Origin: UBA8529 sp964390565
GTDB lineage: Bacteria > Bacteroidota > Bacteroidia > Bacteroidales > Tenuifilaceae
DNA: 64,000 nucleotides
Reading direction: 5' to 3'
NCBI GenBank assembly: GCA_964390565.1
Contig: CAYMII010000017.1
Location: forward strand, 10,586 to 74,585
Shown: positions 52,204 to 63,500 of the stretch, piece after piece
Layout: each line of letters begins with the position of its first letter
Position numbering within the stretch: position 1 is the stretch's first letter
Notes under the pieces: generated by a model
Told to the model about the DNA's origin: nothing
Database searches by the model: none
What the model saw: only the letters and a program-made list of their open reading frames with translations
Translations under genes and position numbers: made by a program

Positions 52204-54657
52204 TTATCGAATTTGTGCCCCTAACTCTTTCCCAAAAACCTGAATAAAGTTATTCATTGTTTTATCAATCTGAATATCGGTAAGGGTTTTGCTTTCATCC
52301 ATTAGGATAAAGCTTACCGCGTACGATTTCTTATTTTCCCCCAAATTCTTACCCTCATATACATCAAAAAGATTGATTCTCTTGAGAAGTTTCTTCTCAG
52401 TTACAAAGGCAAGTTTCTGAATTTGGCTATAGGTTACGCTCTTATCGAGTAGTAACGCTAAATCTCTGCGAACTTCAGGGAACTTAGGAAGTTCCTTGTA
52501 GGTAATCTTTAGATTTAATGAGTGTTCAAATACATGATTCCATTTGAACTCAGCAAAGAAAACCTCTGCCTTCAAATCAAACGACTCAAGGATATTCTGA
52601 TTTACTAATCCGAATGTAACAAGAGGTTTGTTTTTGAGGCTATAAGATAAACCATATCCAAAGATATCCGATGGAGCATCTTCGATGGTTAGAGTATCTA
52701 TATCAAAGCCAAAGCGGGTAAGGATTGAGTGCACATAACCTTTAATGGTGAAGAAACTTGCCACTTGTGGTTTTTGAACCCACGATTCAGAAGATTTTTC
52801 GCCAGTAACCCAAACCCCAAGTCTTAAATCTTCGCTATACGATTTTAAAGGCTCTTGCGATCTGTCAGCACTTGCATTGAACTTGTAACAGTTACCAAAT
52901 TCGTATAGTTTAAGATTTAAATTACGATGATTAGTGTTGCGCTGAACAGCCTCTAGGCCTCCGAATAAAAGGGTTTGACGCATACCGCTAAGATCGTTGC
53001 TTAAGGGGTTCATTATTTGAACCGTGTTTTCGGCAGGGTAGGTACTTAGATCCTTATAGTACGATGATTTTGTTAGCGAATTACACATGGTTTCGTTGAA
53101 ACCATTGGATGTAAGATAATCAGATATTAGGTTGATGATTTGGTGCGTATCAGGTTTCTTCGAGTAGCCAAGTGTACTGTTTACCTTTTCGGAGAATTCA
53201 ACGTTGTTGTAGCCATAAATACGAAGCACATCTTCAACGATATCAGCCTCGCGCTGAACATCAACTCGATAGGGTGGAACAGCAAGTGTCCACACATCGG
53301 CTTCTACCTTAACTACTTTAATTTCGAGTCCTTCAAGGATTTTCTTGATTGTAGCAACAGGAATCTCTTTCCCAATAAAGGTTGTAGTTCTCTTAAGGTT
53401 GTACTCAACCTTGAAGTCTTCAACGGGTTTTGGGTAAACATCAACAATCTCCGATGAAATTTCACCCCCAGCAACTTCCTTTATTAGCATTGCAGCGCGT
53501 TTCAATGCCCAAATGGTGATATTTGGATCGGTACCGCGCTCAAAGCGGAACGAAGCATCGGTGCTAAGCCCATAACGACGGGCTGTTTTACGTATGGAAA
53601 CGGAGTTAAAGCAAGCGCTTTCGAGAAATACGTTTGTAGTTTTTTCGGAGATGCCCGATTTTATTCCTCCAAAAACACCAGCAATACACATACCTTCCTT
53701 GGCATTGCATATCATTAAATCCTCCGATGAGAGCTTGCGCTCGTTGTTATCGAGGGTAATAAATGGTGAACTTTCGGGTAAAGTTTTAACAATCACCTTG
53801 CCTCCTTCAATTGCATCGGCATCAAAAGCGTGTAGTGGTTGACCAATCTCGTGTAGTACGAAGTTGGTAACGTCCACAACATTGTTGATTGGATTTAAGC
53901 CAATGGCTTTAAGGCGTGTTTGCAACCATTCGGGAGATGGGCCAATTTTAATGTTCGAAATGGTTATGCCTGAATACCTTGGGCAAAGTTCAGGTGTTAC
54001 CACTTCAACAGGAATATGTAAATTGTTATTATCAACTTTGAATGAATCAACAGATGGCTTTATTGCCTTTGTAGGTTTTTCGAGGTTCAGGTAAGCAGCC
54101 AAATCGCGAGCAACACCGAAGTGCGAAGCTGCATCAATACGGTTTGGAGTCAATCCAATCTCGAAAATATAATCGTCCTCAATTTTAAAATATTCTTTTG
54201 CTGGAGTACCAACAACTGCTGAAGGATCGAGAACCATGATACCTGCATGTGAAGTACCAAGGCCAAGTTCATCCTCAGCGCAAATCATACCTTCCGATAG
54301 CTCACCGCGAATCTTTGCCTTTTTGATCACAATCTCTTGCTCACCAAAGTAGAGTTTTGTTCCAACGGTAGCAACAACAACCTTTTGCCCTTTGGCAACG
54401 TTTGGTGCACCGCAAACTACATGTAAAGGCTCTGCTAATCCAACGTTAACGGTTGTTTTGCTTAGTTTGTCGGCATCGGGATGCTTTTCGCAGGTAAGAA
54501 CCTCGCCAATCACAACACCCTCAAGTCCTCCCTTAATGGTTTGGTGCTTTTCAAAACTTTCAACCTCTAATCCGATAGAAGTTAATATTTGTGAAACCTT
54601 CTCAGGTTCAATATCAATCTTGATGTACTCTTTAAGCCAATTGTAAGAAATTGTCAT
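52204..54657 (-). CDS. pheT: Phenylalanine-tRNA ligase beta subunit
   Basis: An 817-residue PheT of normal length. The N-terminal EMAP-like tRNA-binding domain has GVVIGEVLTCEKHPDADKLSKTTVNVG. B3/B4 editing parts follow (NPINNVVDVTNFVLHEIGQPLHAFDAD, GVFGGIKSGISE). The C-terminal FDX-ACB domain includes FPEVRRDLALLLDKSVTYSQI. It forms the alpha2-beta2 enzyme with PheS, which is not in the window. Housekeeping gene. Confidence 0.97.
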   Translation of the reverse strand: MTISYNWLKEYIKIDIEPEKVSQILTSIGLEVESFEKHQTIKGGLEGVVIGEVLTCEKHPDADKLSKTTVNVGLAEPLHVVCGAPNVAKGQKVVVATVGTKLYFGEQEIVIKKAKIRGELSEGMICAEDELGLGTSHAGIMVLDPSAVVGTPAKEYFKIEDDYIFEIGLTPNRIDAASHFGVARDLAAYLNLEKPTKAIKPSVDSFKVDNNNLHIPVEVVTPELCPRYSGITISNIKIGPSPEWLQTRLKAIGLNPINNVVDVTNFVLHEIGQPLHAFDADAIEGGKVIVKTLPESSPFITLDNNERKLSSEDLMICNAKEGMCIAGVFGGIKSGISEKTTNVFLESACFNSVSIRKTARRYGLSTDASFRFERGTDPNITIWALKRAAMLIKEVAGGEISSEIVDVYPKPVEDFKVEYNLKRTTTFIGKEIPVATIKKILEGLEIKVVKVEADVWTLAVPPYRVDVQREADIVEDVLRIYGYNNVEFSEKVNSTLGYSKKPDTHQIINLISDYLTSNGFNETMCNSLTKSSYYKDLSTYPAENTVQIMNPLSNDLSGMRQTLLFGGLEAVQRNTNHRNLNLKLYEFGNCYKFNASADRSQEPLKSYSEDLRLGVWVTGEKSSESWVQKPQVASFFTIKGYVHSILTRFGFDIDTLTIEDAPSDIFGYGLSYSLKNKPLVTFGLVNQNILESFDLKAEVFFAEFKWNHVFEHSLNLKITYKELPKFPEVRRDLALLLDKSVTYSQIQKLAFVTEKKLLKRINLFDVYEGKNLGENKKSYAVSFILMDESKTLTDIQIDKTMNNFIQVFGKELGAQIR

Positions 54658-54702
54658 CGCTATAATCTATTTAATCTGAATAATCGCTTTTATTAAACCA
54701 AG

Positions 54703-54710
54703 CAAAAGTA
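54703..54710 (-). promoter_or_regulatory. -7 element (TACTTTTG) of pheT
   Basis: The minus strand reads TACTTTTG, a full -7 match, 45 bases before the pheT ATG. A -33 TTG is not evident. Confidence 0.4.
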
Positions 54711-54882
54711 AGAAAAAAAGAGGTTTGTCGGTAGCCATTTGTAATATTATCAGAATTATGATATTATGTTTTGTTAACAATTTGGTTAATAGCGAAATGC
54801 TGATGTATTTAACATTAATTCATATTAGACGGAATAAGCACATCAATTAATTGTCATACCTTAGTCATTATTTATTGAATTT

Positions 54883-56379
54883 ATGAAGCATTTTAGCATT
54901 TTAGCGCTTTGTTTTTTTGCTTTTCAAGCATCAATAACAGCACAGGATTCAATTCCAAAAGATGTTTTAGAATCGATCAAGTCCAGTGATCTCAAAAGAA
55001 TAGTCTACAAATTAGCATCACCTGAAATGGAGGGACGAGGTGTAGGAACAGAGGGTATTGTAAAGGCATCTGAATATATTTCAGCCTCTTTTAAAAGCGA
55101 TGGAATTGGCTATCTAATCCCATTAAATGGTTTTTTTCAAAAGGTCGACTTCCAAACTTTTCGTTTAGATAAACCAATATTTAAAATTGGTAAAATGTAT
55201 TGCAACGAATATGAAAACTATGTTGGCTCATTAACCAGTTTTCAAAGCAATCGACCATTTGATATCGTTATTACAAGCGATATCTCTCCGGAGTATATTC
55301 AAAAAACAGGTTTTGATGATAAAACAATCCTTATTTTAACAAAGGATATCTTTTTTGAAAAGAGACTCCTTTATAATAAGTTGATAAAAAAAGGTTGTCG
55401 GGGCGTGATTCTGTGCAACCCCTATAGTAAAAGGCAGTTTAGCGATTTGAGTAAAATCTACTCTACTAGATCCAGAAATAGAAAAGATAAACTCAAAGTC
55501 GCTTTTTCAGGAAGTATCGAGAAAACAGATAGTCTATTTAAGAATTTAAAGTATAAGAATTACTACATTTCAACAATAGTAGTGCACCCCAGAGTAGTAT
55601 CGAACTTGCTTAATGTTAATTTAAATAAGATAGTAAATCGCTTAAGCATAGATGTAAAGGATAGTTCAATAAATAAAACTATTAAATCATCAATATCGGT
55701 TAAAATCGATTTAGTAAAAAAAATAGATGAATCGAATAACGTTTTGGGATTTATTGAAGGGACTGAAAAAAAAGGTGAGGTAGTTGTTATTTCGGCACAT
55801 TACGATCATTTAGGCAAAGAGGGTGGTCGAATTAATTACGGTGCTGATGATAATGCATCGGGGGTTGCTGCTGTAATGGAGATTGCCGAAGCATACGCAA
55901 AGGCAGTTGAAAAAGGGTTTAAGCCTAAACGCTCGATAGTTTTTGCTGCTTTTTCAGCGGAAGAGAGCGGTCTATGGGGCTCAAGATTATTCGTTAAGAA
56001 CTCCGATAGCCTTAGGATTAAGCCAGTGCTCAATATTAACCTCGATATGGTTGGACGTGGCGAAGATAGCCGGAAGGAATTGAAAAATAAAATTAAAAAA
56101 GTTTATGCCATCGCTCATCAACGGGATTCTTTGGTGAAAAATAAGATTAAGACAATAAATTTAGATAGTGATAGTCTATTTATTGATTACAAGTCAACTG
56201 ATTTGTATTCTTCTGATCAAGCAAGTTTTATAACAAAGAACATTCCTGCTGTAATGTTTTTTAGAGGGCTCCACTCCGATTACCATACCGAAAGGGATAC
56301 TCCTGAAAAACTCGATTACCGAACTATGGAGCGCATTACCCGATTAGCTTTTAAAGTATCTTGGGAGTATGTTCGTTGA
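54883..56379 (+). CDS. Secreted M28-family metallopeptidase
   Basis: A 498-residue zinc aminopeptidase-like enzyme. A signal peptide ends near SITAQD. The catalytic domain occupies the C-terminal half with the M28 metal ligands in AHYDHLG, GADDNASG, SAEESGLWGS, NLDMVGRG and LHSDYHTERDTPE. The N-terminal half is less conserved and may hold a PA-like insert. It belongs to a run of five secreted protein genes on this strand, four of them peptidases. Confidence 0.92.
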   Translation: MKHFSILALCFFAFQASITAQDSIPKDVLESIKSSDLKRIVYKLASPEMEGRGVGTEGIVKASEYISASFKSDGIGYLIPLNGFFQKVDFQTFRLDKPIFKIGKMYCNEYENYVGSLTSFQSNRPFDIVITSDISPEYIQKTGFDDKTILILTKDIFFEKRLLYNKLIKKGCRGVILCNPYSKRQFSDLSKIYSTRSRNRKDKLKVAFSGSIEKTDSLFKNLKYKNYYISTIVVHPRVVSNLLNVNLNKIVNRLSIDVKDSSINKTIKSSISVKIDLVKKIDESNNVLGFIEGTEKKGEVVVISAHYDHLGKEGGRINYGADDNASGVAAVMEIAEAYAKAVEKGFKPKRSIVFAAFSAEESGLWGSRLFVKNSDSLRIKPVLNINLDMVGRGEDSRKELKNKIKKVYAIAHQRDSLVKNKIKTINLDSDSLFIDYKSTDLYSSDQASFITKNIPAVMFFRGLHSDYHTERDTPEKLDYRTMERITRLAFKVSWEYVR

Positions 56380-56466
56380 AAATTGAAATTAATTGCACAA
56401 AAAAATGTAGCTTTGATAAAGGTTTATAGTCTAATTTATTATTCAATAATTAATCTATTAAAAATT

Positions 56467-58038
56467 ATGAAAAAAACATTCTTAATTGTTATTGCCTGTT
56501 TATTGTTTATTGGGAATGCCATTTCGCAGAAAAACCCTAGTCAAGGGTTAAGTCAGATTACCCCCGAACTTTTAAAGAAATACATCTACTTTTTAGCCTC
56601 CGATTCCCTCAAAGGTCGAAACACACCAAGCCGTGAGTTGGATATTGCTGCAGATTATATCTCAAAAGAGTTTGCTTCTATGGGAGTAAAGCCTGTGAAT
56701 GGAACGTATTTTCAAAACATCTCTTTTTGCTCAAAGAATTTAGATGTTGATAAGAGCTTTCTAAAGATATCAATTGGTGATAATTCAAAGAGTTTCAACC
56801 TTAAAACCGATTTTACTCCTTTCGAGATGACTGCAAATGCAGCCGTTGAATCGTCAATTGTGTTTGCTGGATATGGCATTACTGCCACTGAGTATAACTA
56901 TGATGATTACAAGGATATCGACGTAAAAGGGAAAATCGTGTTGGTTATGAAGCACGAGCCCGGCGAAAAGGATGCTAAATCACCTTTTGATGGCGCTAGC
57001 GATACAAAATACTCCGCTATTAACTATAAACTTGAGAATGCTAAAAAGCATGGTGCAACGGGTGTGATAGTTGTTACCGATCCTTTAAATCATATTATGC
57101 TTACTCCACAGGGTTATCCTTGGCCTAGCTTATCAAAGTTTTTACCTCAGGATAATCTGCCTATTGAACTTTGTTCAACGGATGAGAATGCTGTTCCTTT
57201 TGCTCAAGTGGGCGAATCGGTCATTAAATTCCTTTTTGGGAGCGTTGACACATTAAAAAATATTCAGAAAAGGATTGATAAATTGGTTAAACCAGCATCC
57301 TATGAATTAGCTAGCACAAAATGCGAGCTTGCCACTATACTTAAAGTTAAAGAGTATATCGCCAAAAACGTTGTCGGATATATCGAGGGAAGGGACAAAA
57401 ACCTTAAAAACGAGCTGGTTATTATTGGCGGGCATTACGACCATGTTGGTGCTATGTCGCGCCATAAGGAGGGTGAGGATTATATTTTTAATGGTGCCGA
57501 CGATAATGCATCTGGAACTGCTGGTACTATGGCAGTAGCGAAAGCTTTTACATCAATGAAAGTTAAACCAAAACGTAGCATTCTTTTTATTCTTTTTGCA
57601 GGCGAGGAGAAGGGTCTTTACGGATCGAATTATTATGTTGAGCATCCGTTGTTTCCACTCGATAAATCGGTTGCCATGTTGAATATGGATATGATTGGCC
57701 GAAATGGTAATGATACTTTACAAATTGATGGTTTTCAATTTAACCCCGACTTGGCTAAAATCATGCTTAAAGAGGCCAAAAACTTTGGGTTAAAACAATC
57801 TGAGAGTAAAGAGTATCTTTTTGAGCGAAGCGATCATTACAACTTCTTTAAACATGGTATAACAGCTGTTGATATTTCATCTGGATTGCATAAAGATTAT
57901 CATACAGTTCGCGATAACCCCGAAACCATTAATCCACTTAAAGCTGCTTTAATATCAAAATTGACCTTTAAAACGGCATGGATAATGGCAAATGAAAAGA
58001 AACATTATAAAATCTTGCCACTTAAAAGAAATAAATAA
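56467..58038 (+). CDS. Secreted M28-family metallopeptidase with PA domain
   Basis: A 523-residue enzyme. A signal peptide ends near GNAISQ, a protease-associated domain lies at about 110-280 (GYGITATEYNYDDYKDIDVKGKIVLVM), and the M28 catalytic domain has GHYDHVG, GADDNASG, AGEEKGLYGS, NMDMIGRN and LHKDYHTVRDNPE. The start is set at 56467 because MKKTFLIVIACLLFIGN begins the signal peptide; the upstream TTG extension has no such feature. It is a paralogue of the preceding gene. Confidence 0.93.
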   Translation: MKKTFLIVIACLLFIGNAISQKNPSQGLSQITPELLKKYIYFLASDSLKGRNTPSRELDIAADYISKEFASMGVKPVNGTYFQNISFCSKNLDVDKSFLKISIGDNSKSFNLKTDFTPFEMTANAAVESSIVFAGYGITATEYNYDDYKDIDVKGKIVLVMKHEPGEKDAKSPFDGASDTKYSAINYKLENAKKHGATGVIVVTDPLNHIMLTPQGYPWPSLSKFLPQDNLPIELCSTDENAVPFAQVGESVIKFLFGSVDTLKNIQKRIDKLVKPASYELASTKCELATILKVKEYIAKNVVGYIEGRDKNLKNELVIIGGHYDHVGAMSRHKEGEDYIFNGADDNASGTAGTMAVAKAFTSMKVKPKRSILFILFAGEEKGLYGSNYYVEHPLFPLDKSVAMLNMDMIGRNGNDTLQIDGFQFNPDLAKIMLKEAKNFGLKQSESKEYLFERSDHYNFFKHGITAVDISSGLHKDYHTVRDNPETINPLKAALISKLTFKTAWIMANEKKHYKILPLKRNK

Positions 58039-58090
58039 TATTTATTTGTAAATAATTAATTATCAATAACAACCTAAAAAAAATCTAATC

Positions 58091-58936
58091 ATGAGAAATG
58101 TAATTATCAAATCATTTTTTGTACTATCATTAATGACTATTAGCATTTTTGCTAATTCACAGGAAGCAATGCTTAAGCATGGTTTTGTAAAAGGTAAAAC
58201 CTACGTTCTTTCTACTCAATTGACTCAAAATGTAACTCGTTCAATGGGTGGACAAGATTTAACTATGGAAGGTGGGTTAAATTCAAGTGCTGAAATTCAA
58301 ATTGAGAATGTTGATAATATTGGAAATGTTACGATGCTTGTTTCTTTGAAAAATTCAAGTATTACCCAAAAGGTACCCGCAATGAAAATGGATACTACTA
58401 TGAATTTTAATGACTTGAATGAGCAAAAAAGAGTAGTTGTAGCGTCTAATGGCAAATTGATCTCATCTGCAAGTGTAACTGAAGAAAAGATTGGAAAGAT
58501 GTTAGCATCAGCCGAGCAGTTTACAAAACTGCTTCAATTCCCCGAAAAGGCTATCAAATTTGGCGAAAAGTGGACTGAGAAATTGGTCGATTCAACAAAA
58601 GCATCTCAGCAAAGCCCAGTTAGTATGGTTATTACTAACGATATGGAATTGACATTGGTTGGAAAAGAGGTTGTTGATGGAGCTGAACTCTTGAAAATAA
58701 ATTTTGGCGGAGTTTTACAAATAACAGGCAGTGGTAATCAAATGGGGATGGAACTTTTTGTTGAAGGTACTGGTAAATCTGAAGGATTTGCTTATTTTAA
58801 CCCCAAAACTTCTTTGTTAGTTCGTACTGAGACAAATACTGAGATGAATATGAACATTGCAGTTTCTGGACAGCAAAACATGACCATGCCTATGAGCCAA
58901 AGCATGAAAACAATCACTACCATAATTGAGAAATAG
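58091..58936 (+). CDS. Secreted DUF6263-like protein
   Basis: A 281-residue protein with a signal peptide ending near IFANSQ. The rest is rich in beta-strand patterns (KGKTYVLSTQLTQNVTRS, SSAEIQIENVDNIGNVTMLVSLKN, LLVRTETNTEMNMNIAVSG) with Met-rich loops near the end. It resembles lipocalin-like DUF6263 proteins of Bacteroidetes. No catalytic residues are evident. Function unknown. Confidence 0.8.
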   Translation: MRNVIIKSFFVLSLMTISIFANSQEAMLKHGFVKGKTYVLSTQLTQNVTRSMGGQDLTMEGGLNSSAEIQIENVDNIGNVTMLVSLKNSSITQKVPAMKMDTTMNFNDLNEQKRVVVASNGKLISSASVTEEKIGKMLASAEQFTKLLQFPEKAIKFGEKWTEKLVDSTKASQQSPVSMVITNDMELTLVGKEVVDGAELLKINFGGVLQITGSGNQMGMELFVEGTGKSEGFAYFNPKTSLLVRTETNTEMNMNIAVSGQQNMTMPMSQSMKTITTIIEK

Positions 58937-58954
58937 ATTTTAATTACATATTGT

Positions 58955-58996
58955 GCTGGTTGTATGGTGCTTAATAGCATCAGCAACCAGCTTTTT
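58955..58996 (+). terminator. Intrinsic terminator after DUF6263-like gene
   Basis: GCTGGTTG and CAACCAGC form an 8-bp stem enclosing a smaller TGCT/AGCA hairpin, followed by a T run. Confidence 0.75.
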
Positions 58997-59144
58997 ATTT
59001 AAAATATAATGAAATGTTTATGTAAGGACTTACCCCAAATGCGATGATTACAACATAGACATTCCATGTGTGCATTCTTGAATTTAAAATGAAACACAAA
59101 AATGAATGCCATTGATATTCTGAAATATAGCAAATTTTAAAGAC

Positions 59145-60419
59145 ATGAAAAAAATATTCCTTTTAGCATTAATGCTGCCGCTTGTAGTTAAAGCCCAAAT
59201 ATCCAATATCGACGAATTTCTGACTCGAAGGGAAAAGGTGCTTAGCATGCTCGACTCTACTCAGGCAATTGTTCTAAAAGCCATTAATTCTCAACCATTA
59301 GCGAATGAGTATATCCAAGAGCATAACTTCTTCTACTTAACTGGGGTTAATTCTGCCGCAAATACTTTGCTAATGTCGCCCAAAGGGATAAAAGTTGGGC
59401 GTAAAAAATGGAATACAATAATATTTTATTCTGATAATGATGTATTTAAAAACCTAAAGTTTGGACCAAAGGATACTGCATTAAAGAGTTCGGAGTTTAG
59501 GCCCATTTTTAGCAAGCTGTTACCTACCCTTAGCAAACTTTATTATTCTGCCCCGGATTTGAACTTGGTTAACGATTGGATTAGCGATAAAGCCTACTTC
59601 ATGGAGCGCGAGATGAAGAATCGTATGAAATTATTATATCCTAACCTTAAGCTCGAATCGGCTGAGTACTTTGTTGGTAAACTTAGAATGATAAAATCAA
59701 CGCAAGAGATTGAATATATCCGCAAAGCGAGCAACATTACTGCCGATGGGATAATTTCAGCCATGAAAATGGCAAAGCCCGGCGTTTGGGAGTACGAGAT
59801 ACAAGCTGCTGTTGAGTATGAATACACTCGCCAAGGCGCTCTACTTAGAGGTTTTCCAAGTATTATAGGCTCTGGTCTAAATAACCTAATTCTTCACTAT
59901 AGCGATAATAATTGCCAAACGAAAAACGGTGACCTTGTTGTTATGGATGTTGGTGCCAAGTACATGGGCTATAGCAGCGATATTACACGAACAATTCCAG
60001 TTTCGGGCAAGTTCACCGAGGCTCAAAAGGAGATTTACTCAATGGTGCTTCAGGTTCAAAAGATGGCTATTACAATGATTAAACCTGGACTTAAAACAAG
60101 CGATCTCGAGAAGTTTGCCGTTGATGCCTTTAAAAAGCTAGGTTATCAGGATTATTTCATTCATGGGCTATCTCACCCAGTTGGATTAGATGTTCACGAT
60201 ATTTCAACCGATCAGGTTTTAAAACCTGGTATGGTACTAACAATCGAACCAGGATTATATTTCAGTCCAAAAGACAAGAAAGCTCCCGAAAAATTCAAAG
60301 GTTTTGGCGTTCGAATCGAAGATACAATCCTTGTAACCGAAGATGGTTACGAAATTCTATCAAGCAAAGCCCCTAAGGAGATTATTGATATTGAGAAATT
60401 AATGAAAAAGAAGAAATAA
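59145..60419 (+). CDS. Secreted Xaa-Pro aminopeptidase (M24B)
   Basis: A 424-residue pita-bread metallopeptidase with a signal peptide ending near LVVKAQ. The metal ligands sit in VMDVGAKYMGYSSDITRTIP, HGLSHPVGLDVHD, LTIEPGLYF and GVRIEDTILVT. It removes N-terminal residues before proline from peptides. It complements the M28 and tricorn enzymes encoded beside it. Confidence 0.94.
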   Translation: MKKIFLLALMLPLVVKAQISNIDEFLTRREKVLSMLDSTQAIVLKAINSQPLANEYIQEHNFFYLTGVNSAANTLLMSPKGIKVGRKKWNTIIFYSDNDVFKNLKFGPKDTALKSSEFRPIFSKLLPTLSKLYYSAPDLNLVNDWISDKAYFMEREMKNRMKLLYPNLKLESAEYFVGKLRMIKSTQEIEYIRKASNITADGIISAMKMAKPGVWEYEIQAAVEYEYTRQGALLRGFPSIIGSGLNNLILHYSDNNCQTKNGDLVVMDVGAKYMGYSSDITRTIPVSGKFTEAQKEIYSMVLQVQKMAITMIKPGLKTSDLEKFAVDAFKKLGYQDYFIHGLSHPVGLDVHDISTDQVLKPGMVLTIEPGLYFSPKDKKAPEKFKGFGVRIEDTILVTEDGYEILSSKAPKEIIDIEKLMKKKK

Positions 60420-60423
60420 GATC

Positions 60424-60443
60424 TCCCCTGCGAAAGCAGGGGA
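60424..60443. repeat. Hairpin with GAAA loop between M24 and S41 genes
   Basis: TCCCCTGC-GAAA-GCAGGGGA is a perfect 8-bp stem with a GAAA tetraloop, four bases after the aminopeptidase stop. No T run follows, so it may be a mRNA-stabilising hairpin or solitary palindrome. Confidence 0.6.
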
Positions 60444-60536
60444 CTGGTCAAATATTTCTTTTTCACCTAAAAAGTTTTTACTTAAACTATTCCGAGTTAT
60501 CAAAATCAAACGTTTATTAATTCAATAAAACATACT

Positions 60537-63500
60537 ATGAAAAACAAATTAAACCTTAGAAAATCATTTCTGCTGATTTTACTATTCGCGAGTTTTTCGG
60601 TATTTGCACAAAACCCCATGATGCAATACCCCGATATTCACGATAATACCATCGTTTTTGTTAGCGGTGGCGATATTTGGAAATCACCAACCGATGGAGG
60701 TACTGCTGTTCGCTTAACCTTTAGCGATGGTCAAGAGAACTTCCCAAAGTTTTCGCCCGATGGTAAGCTAATCGCATTCTCTGCCGAGTACGACGGCAAT
60801 ACCGATGTCTACACCATGAACGTTAACGGAGGTGACATAACTCGCGTTACTTTTCATCCTGGTTTCGATGAGGTGATTGGATGGAATCAGAACAAGAATA
60901 AGATAATGTTCACCTCGGGTAGAGTTAGCGCTACTCGTTACAACAAGATATTCTTAATTTCACCCGATGGCTCTGGTCTCGAGGAGATGATTATGTACGA
61001 TGCTGCCCGTGGCAGCTTTTCGCCAAATGGCTCAATCATTGCCTATAACAAGGATGAGCAGGATAATGCAACTTGGAAACGCTATAAAGGTGGAAGAGCA
61101 CAAGAGATTTACACTTACGATTTAACCACCAATGTTGAAACAAACATCAGCAACTACCTTGGTTCCGATAGGTTCCCCATGTGGATTGGCGATAAAATCT
61201 TCTTCAGCTCCGATAGGGATAGGGTTTTAAATATCTACTACTACGATACAAACAGCAAGAAGATTGAGCAGGTAACCAAGCACACCGAGTACGATGTTCA
61301 GCATCCAAGCGATGGTGGCAACTATATCGTTTATGAGGTTGGTGGCGATATCTGGAAACTCGATGTTGCAACAAAGGAAACTAAAAAGGTTCCGATTCAA
61401 GTTTTGACCGATATGGAGGAGACTCGTCCATATATGAAGGATATCAGCAAGGAGGTTCAAGGTATCGATATCTCACCATCAGGTAAAAGAGCGTTAGTTG
61501 TTGCTCGTGGCGAGGTGTTTACAGTTCCTGTGTCCGATGGTCCAACTCGCAACATCTCCAATAATTGCGGAGCAAGGGATAAGGATGCCGTTTGGTCGCC
61601 CGATGGCAAGTGGATTGCCTATATCTCCGATAAAACTGGCGAGTACGAGATTTACGTTGTAAACCCCAATGGGAAAGAGGAGGCTATCAAGTTAACAACC
61701 CATAAGGATGGTTACAGGCACACCCTAAAATGGTCGCCCGATAGCAAAAAGATTGCCTATACCGACCAATTGCTTACCCTTTACTATATCGATGTTGCAA
61801 CAAAGGCAATTACAAAGATTGATAAGGAGGAGTTCGAGAATGTTGATGTATCGCAAGATGTTAAATCGATTTACGATTACTCTTGGTCGCCCGATAGCCG
61901 TTTCATCACCTACTCAAAGATGAATAAGGATTTTGTTTATCAACTTTACGTTTACAATCTCGAAACTAAAGTCATAAACGGCCTTAGTAACGGTTTGTTT
62001 AGCGATTCTCGCCCCGTTTTCACCAAGGATGGCGATTATATCATCTTTGTATCAAATCGCCGATTTGAGCCTACCTATTGCGATATCGAGTGGGAGATGG
62101 TTTACCAAAAGGTTGCTGGCATTTATGCCATCGCTTTGCGAAAGGATGTAAAATCAATTTTACCATATAAGAGCGATGAGGAACTAGCTGTTGATGCTCC
62201 AAAAGCAAGCGCAGCACCACAAATTCGTTTCGATTTCGATGGAATTACCGATAGGGTAGAGGCGTTACCTTTAAAACGAGGAAACTACCGCAATTTGGCG
62301 GTGAATGGCTCAACCCTTTTCTACCTAAATGGCAGCGAGGGCAACTTTAACCGTTTCGAGGTTGGTAGCCACGACCCAATGACTTTATATTCCTACTCAT
62401 TCAATAAGCGCAAAGAGAATACTTTGGTTGAAGCCATTGATGGTTACAAACTTTCATTCGATGGCGAGAGCATTATCTACCAAAAAGATGGAGGTGTTTC
62501 AATTGTTGCTGCATCTGGTGGCGAAGGTAAACCAGTAAAACTGAATGGTCTTAAATTCTGGTATGAGCCTCGTAAAGAGTGGACACAAATTTTCAACGAT
62601 GCTTGGCGTTTAGAGCGCGATTACTACTACGAGGCTGGCATGAATGGTCAGGATTGGAATTTCATAAAGCAAAAGTATGGTAAATTGGTCGATAGGGCTT
62701 CGAGTCGTCAAGATTTGACCTTTATCATTGGCGAGCTCATTGGCGAGCTTAACACATCACACACTTACGTTTATGGTGGCGACAGCAAGCGCAAAGCCGA
62801 TAGGGTAAACGTTGGAATGCTTGGCGCCGATTATAAGGTTGATGCGCAGAATAACCTTTACCAGTTTAGCAAGATATACAAAGAGCGCGATTGGTCGCGC
62901 GAAACTTGGCCTCCATTGGCAAAACCCGGAATCAATATCCTTGAGGGAGAATATCTACTTAAGGTTAATAATGTTGATGTTAAGGCCAGCAAAGAGGTTT
63001 ACAGCTACTTTGTAGGCTTGGCTGGCAAGCAGGTAACGCTAACCGTTAACTCAAAGCCAACGCTAGTTGGTGCTCGCGAGGTGGTGGTTGAACCTGTTGG
63101 TAACGAGAACAATATCCGCTATATGGATTGGCTCGAATCCAACCGCTTGGCTGTTGTTAAGGCATCGAATGGTAAGATTGGCTACATCTACATGCCTGAT
63201 ACTTGGAATGGCTCGGCAACCGATTTCCCAAAATACTTCTACTCGCAAGCGCATAAGGAGGGCATTATCCTCGATGGACGCTTTAACGGTGGTGGTCTCG
63301 ATCCCGAAATTTTTCTACAGCGATTGCTAAAGAAACCTCACGGTTTCTGGACTCGCCGCAACTCGGTTGATCAAACAATTCCATTCTATGCAGTACAGGC
63401 GCAAATGGCCTTGCTAACCAATCGTTATGCTGGTTCGGGTGGCGACGAGTTGCCTTACGAGTTCCAGTGGAATAAGATGGGTCCTGTAATTGGCACCCGC

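Noticed and set aside
54771..54790. Possible Rex site near TTGTTAACAATTTGGTTAA
   Set aside because: The dyad TTGTTAACAA has no 4-base spacer and the right arm at the correct distance is absent.
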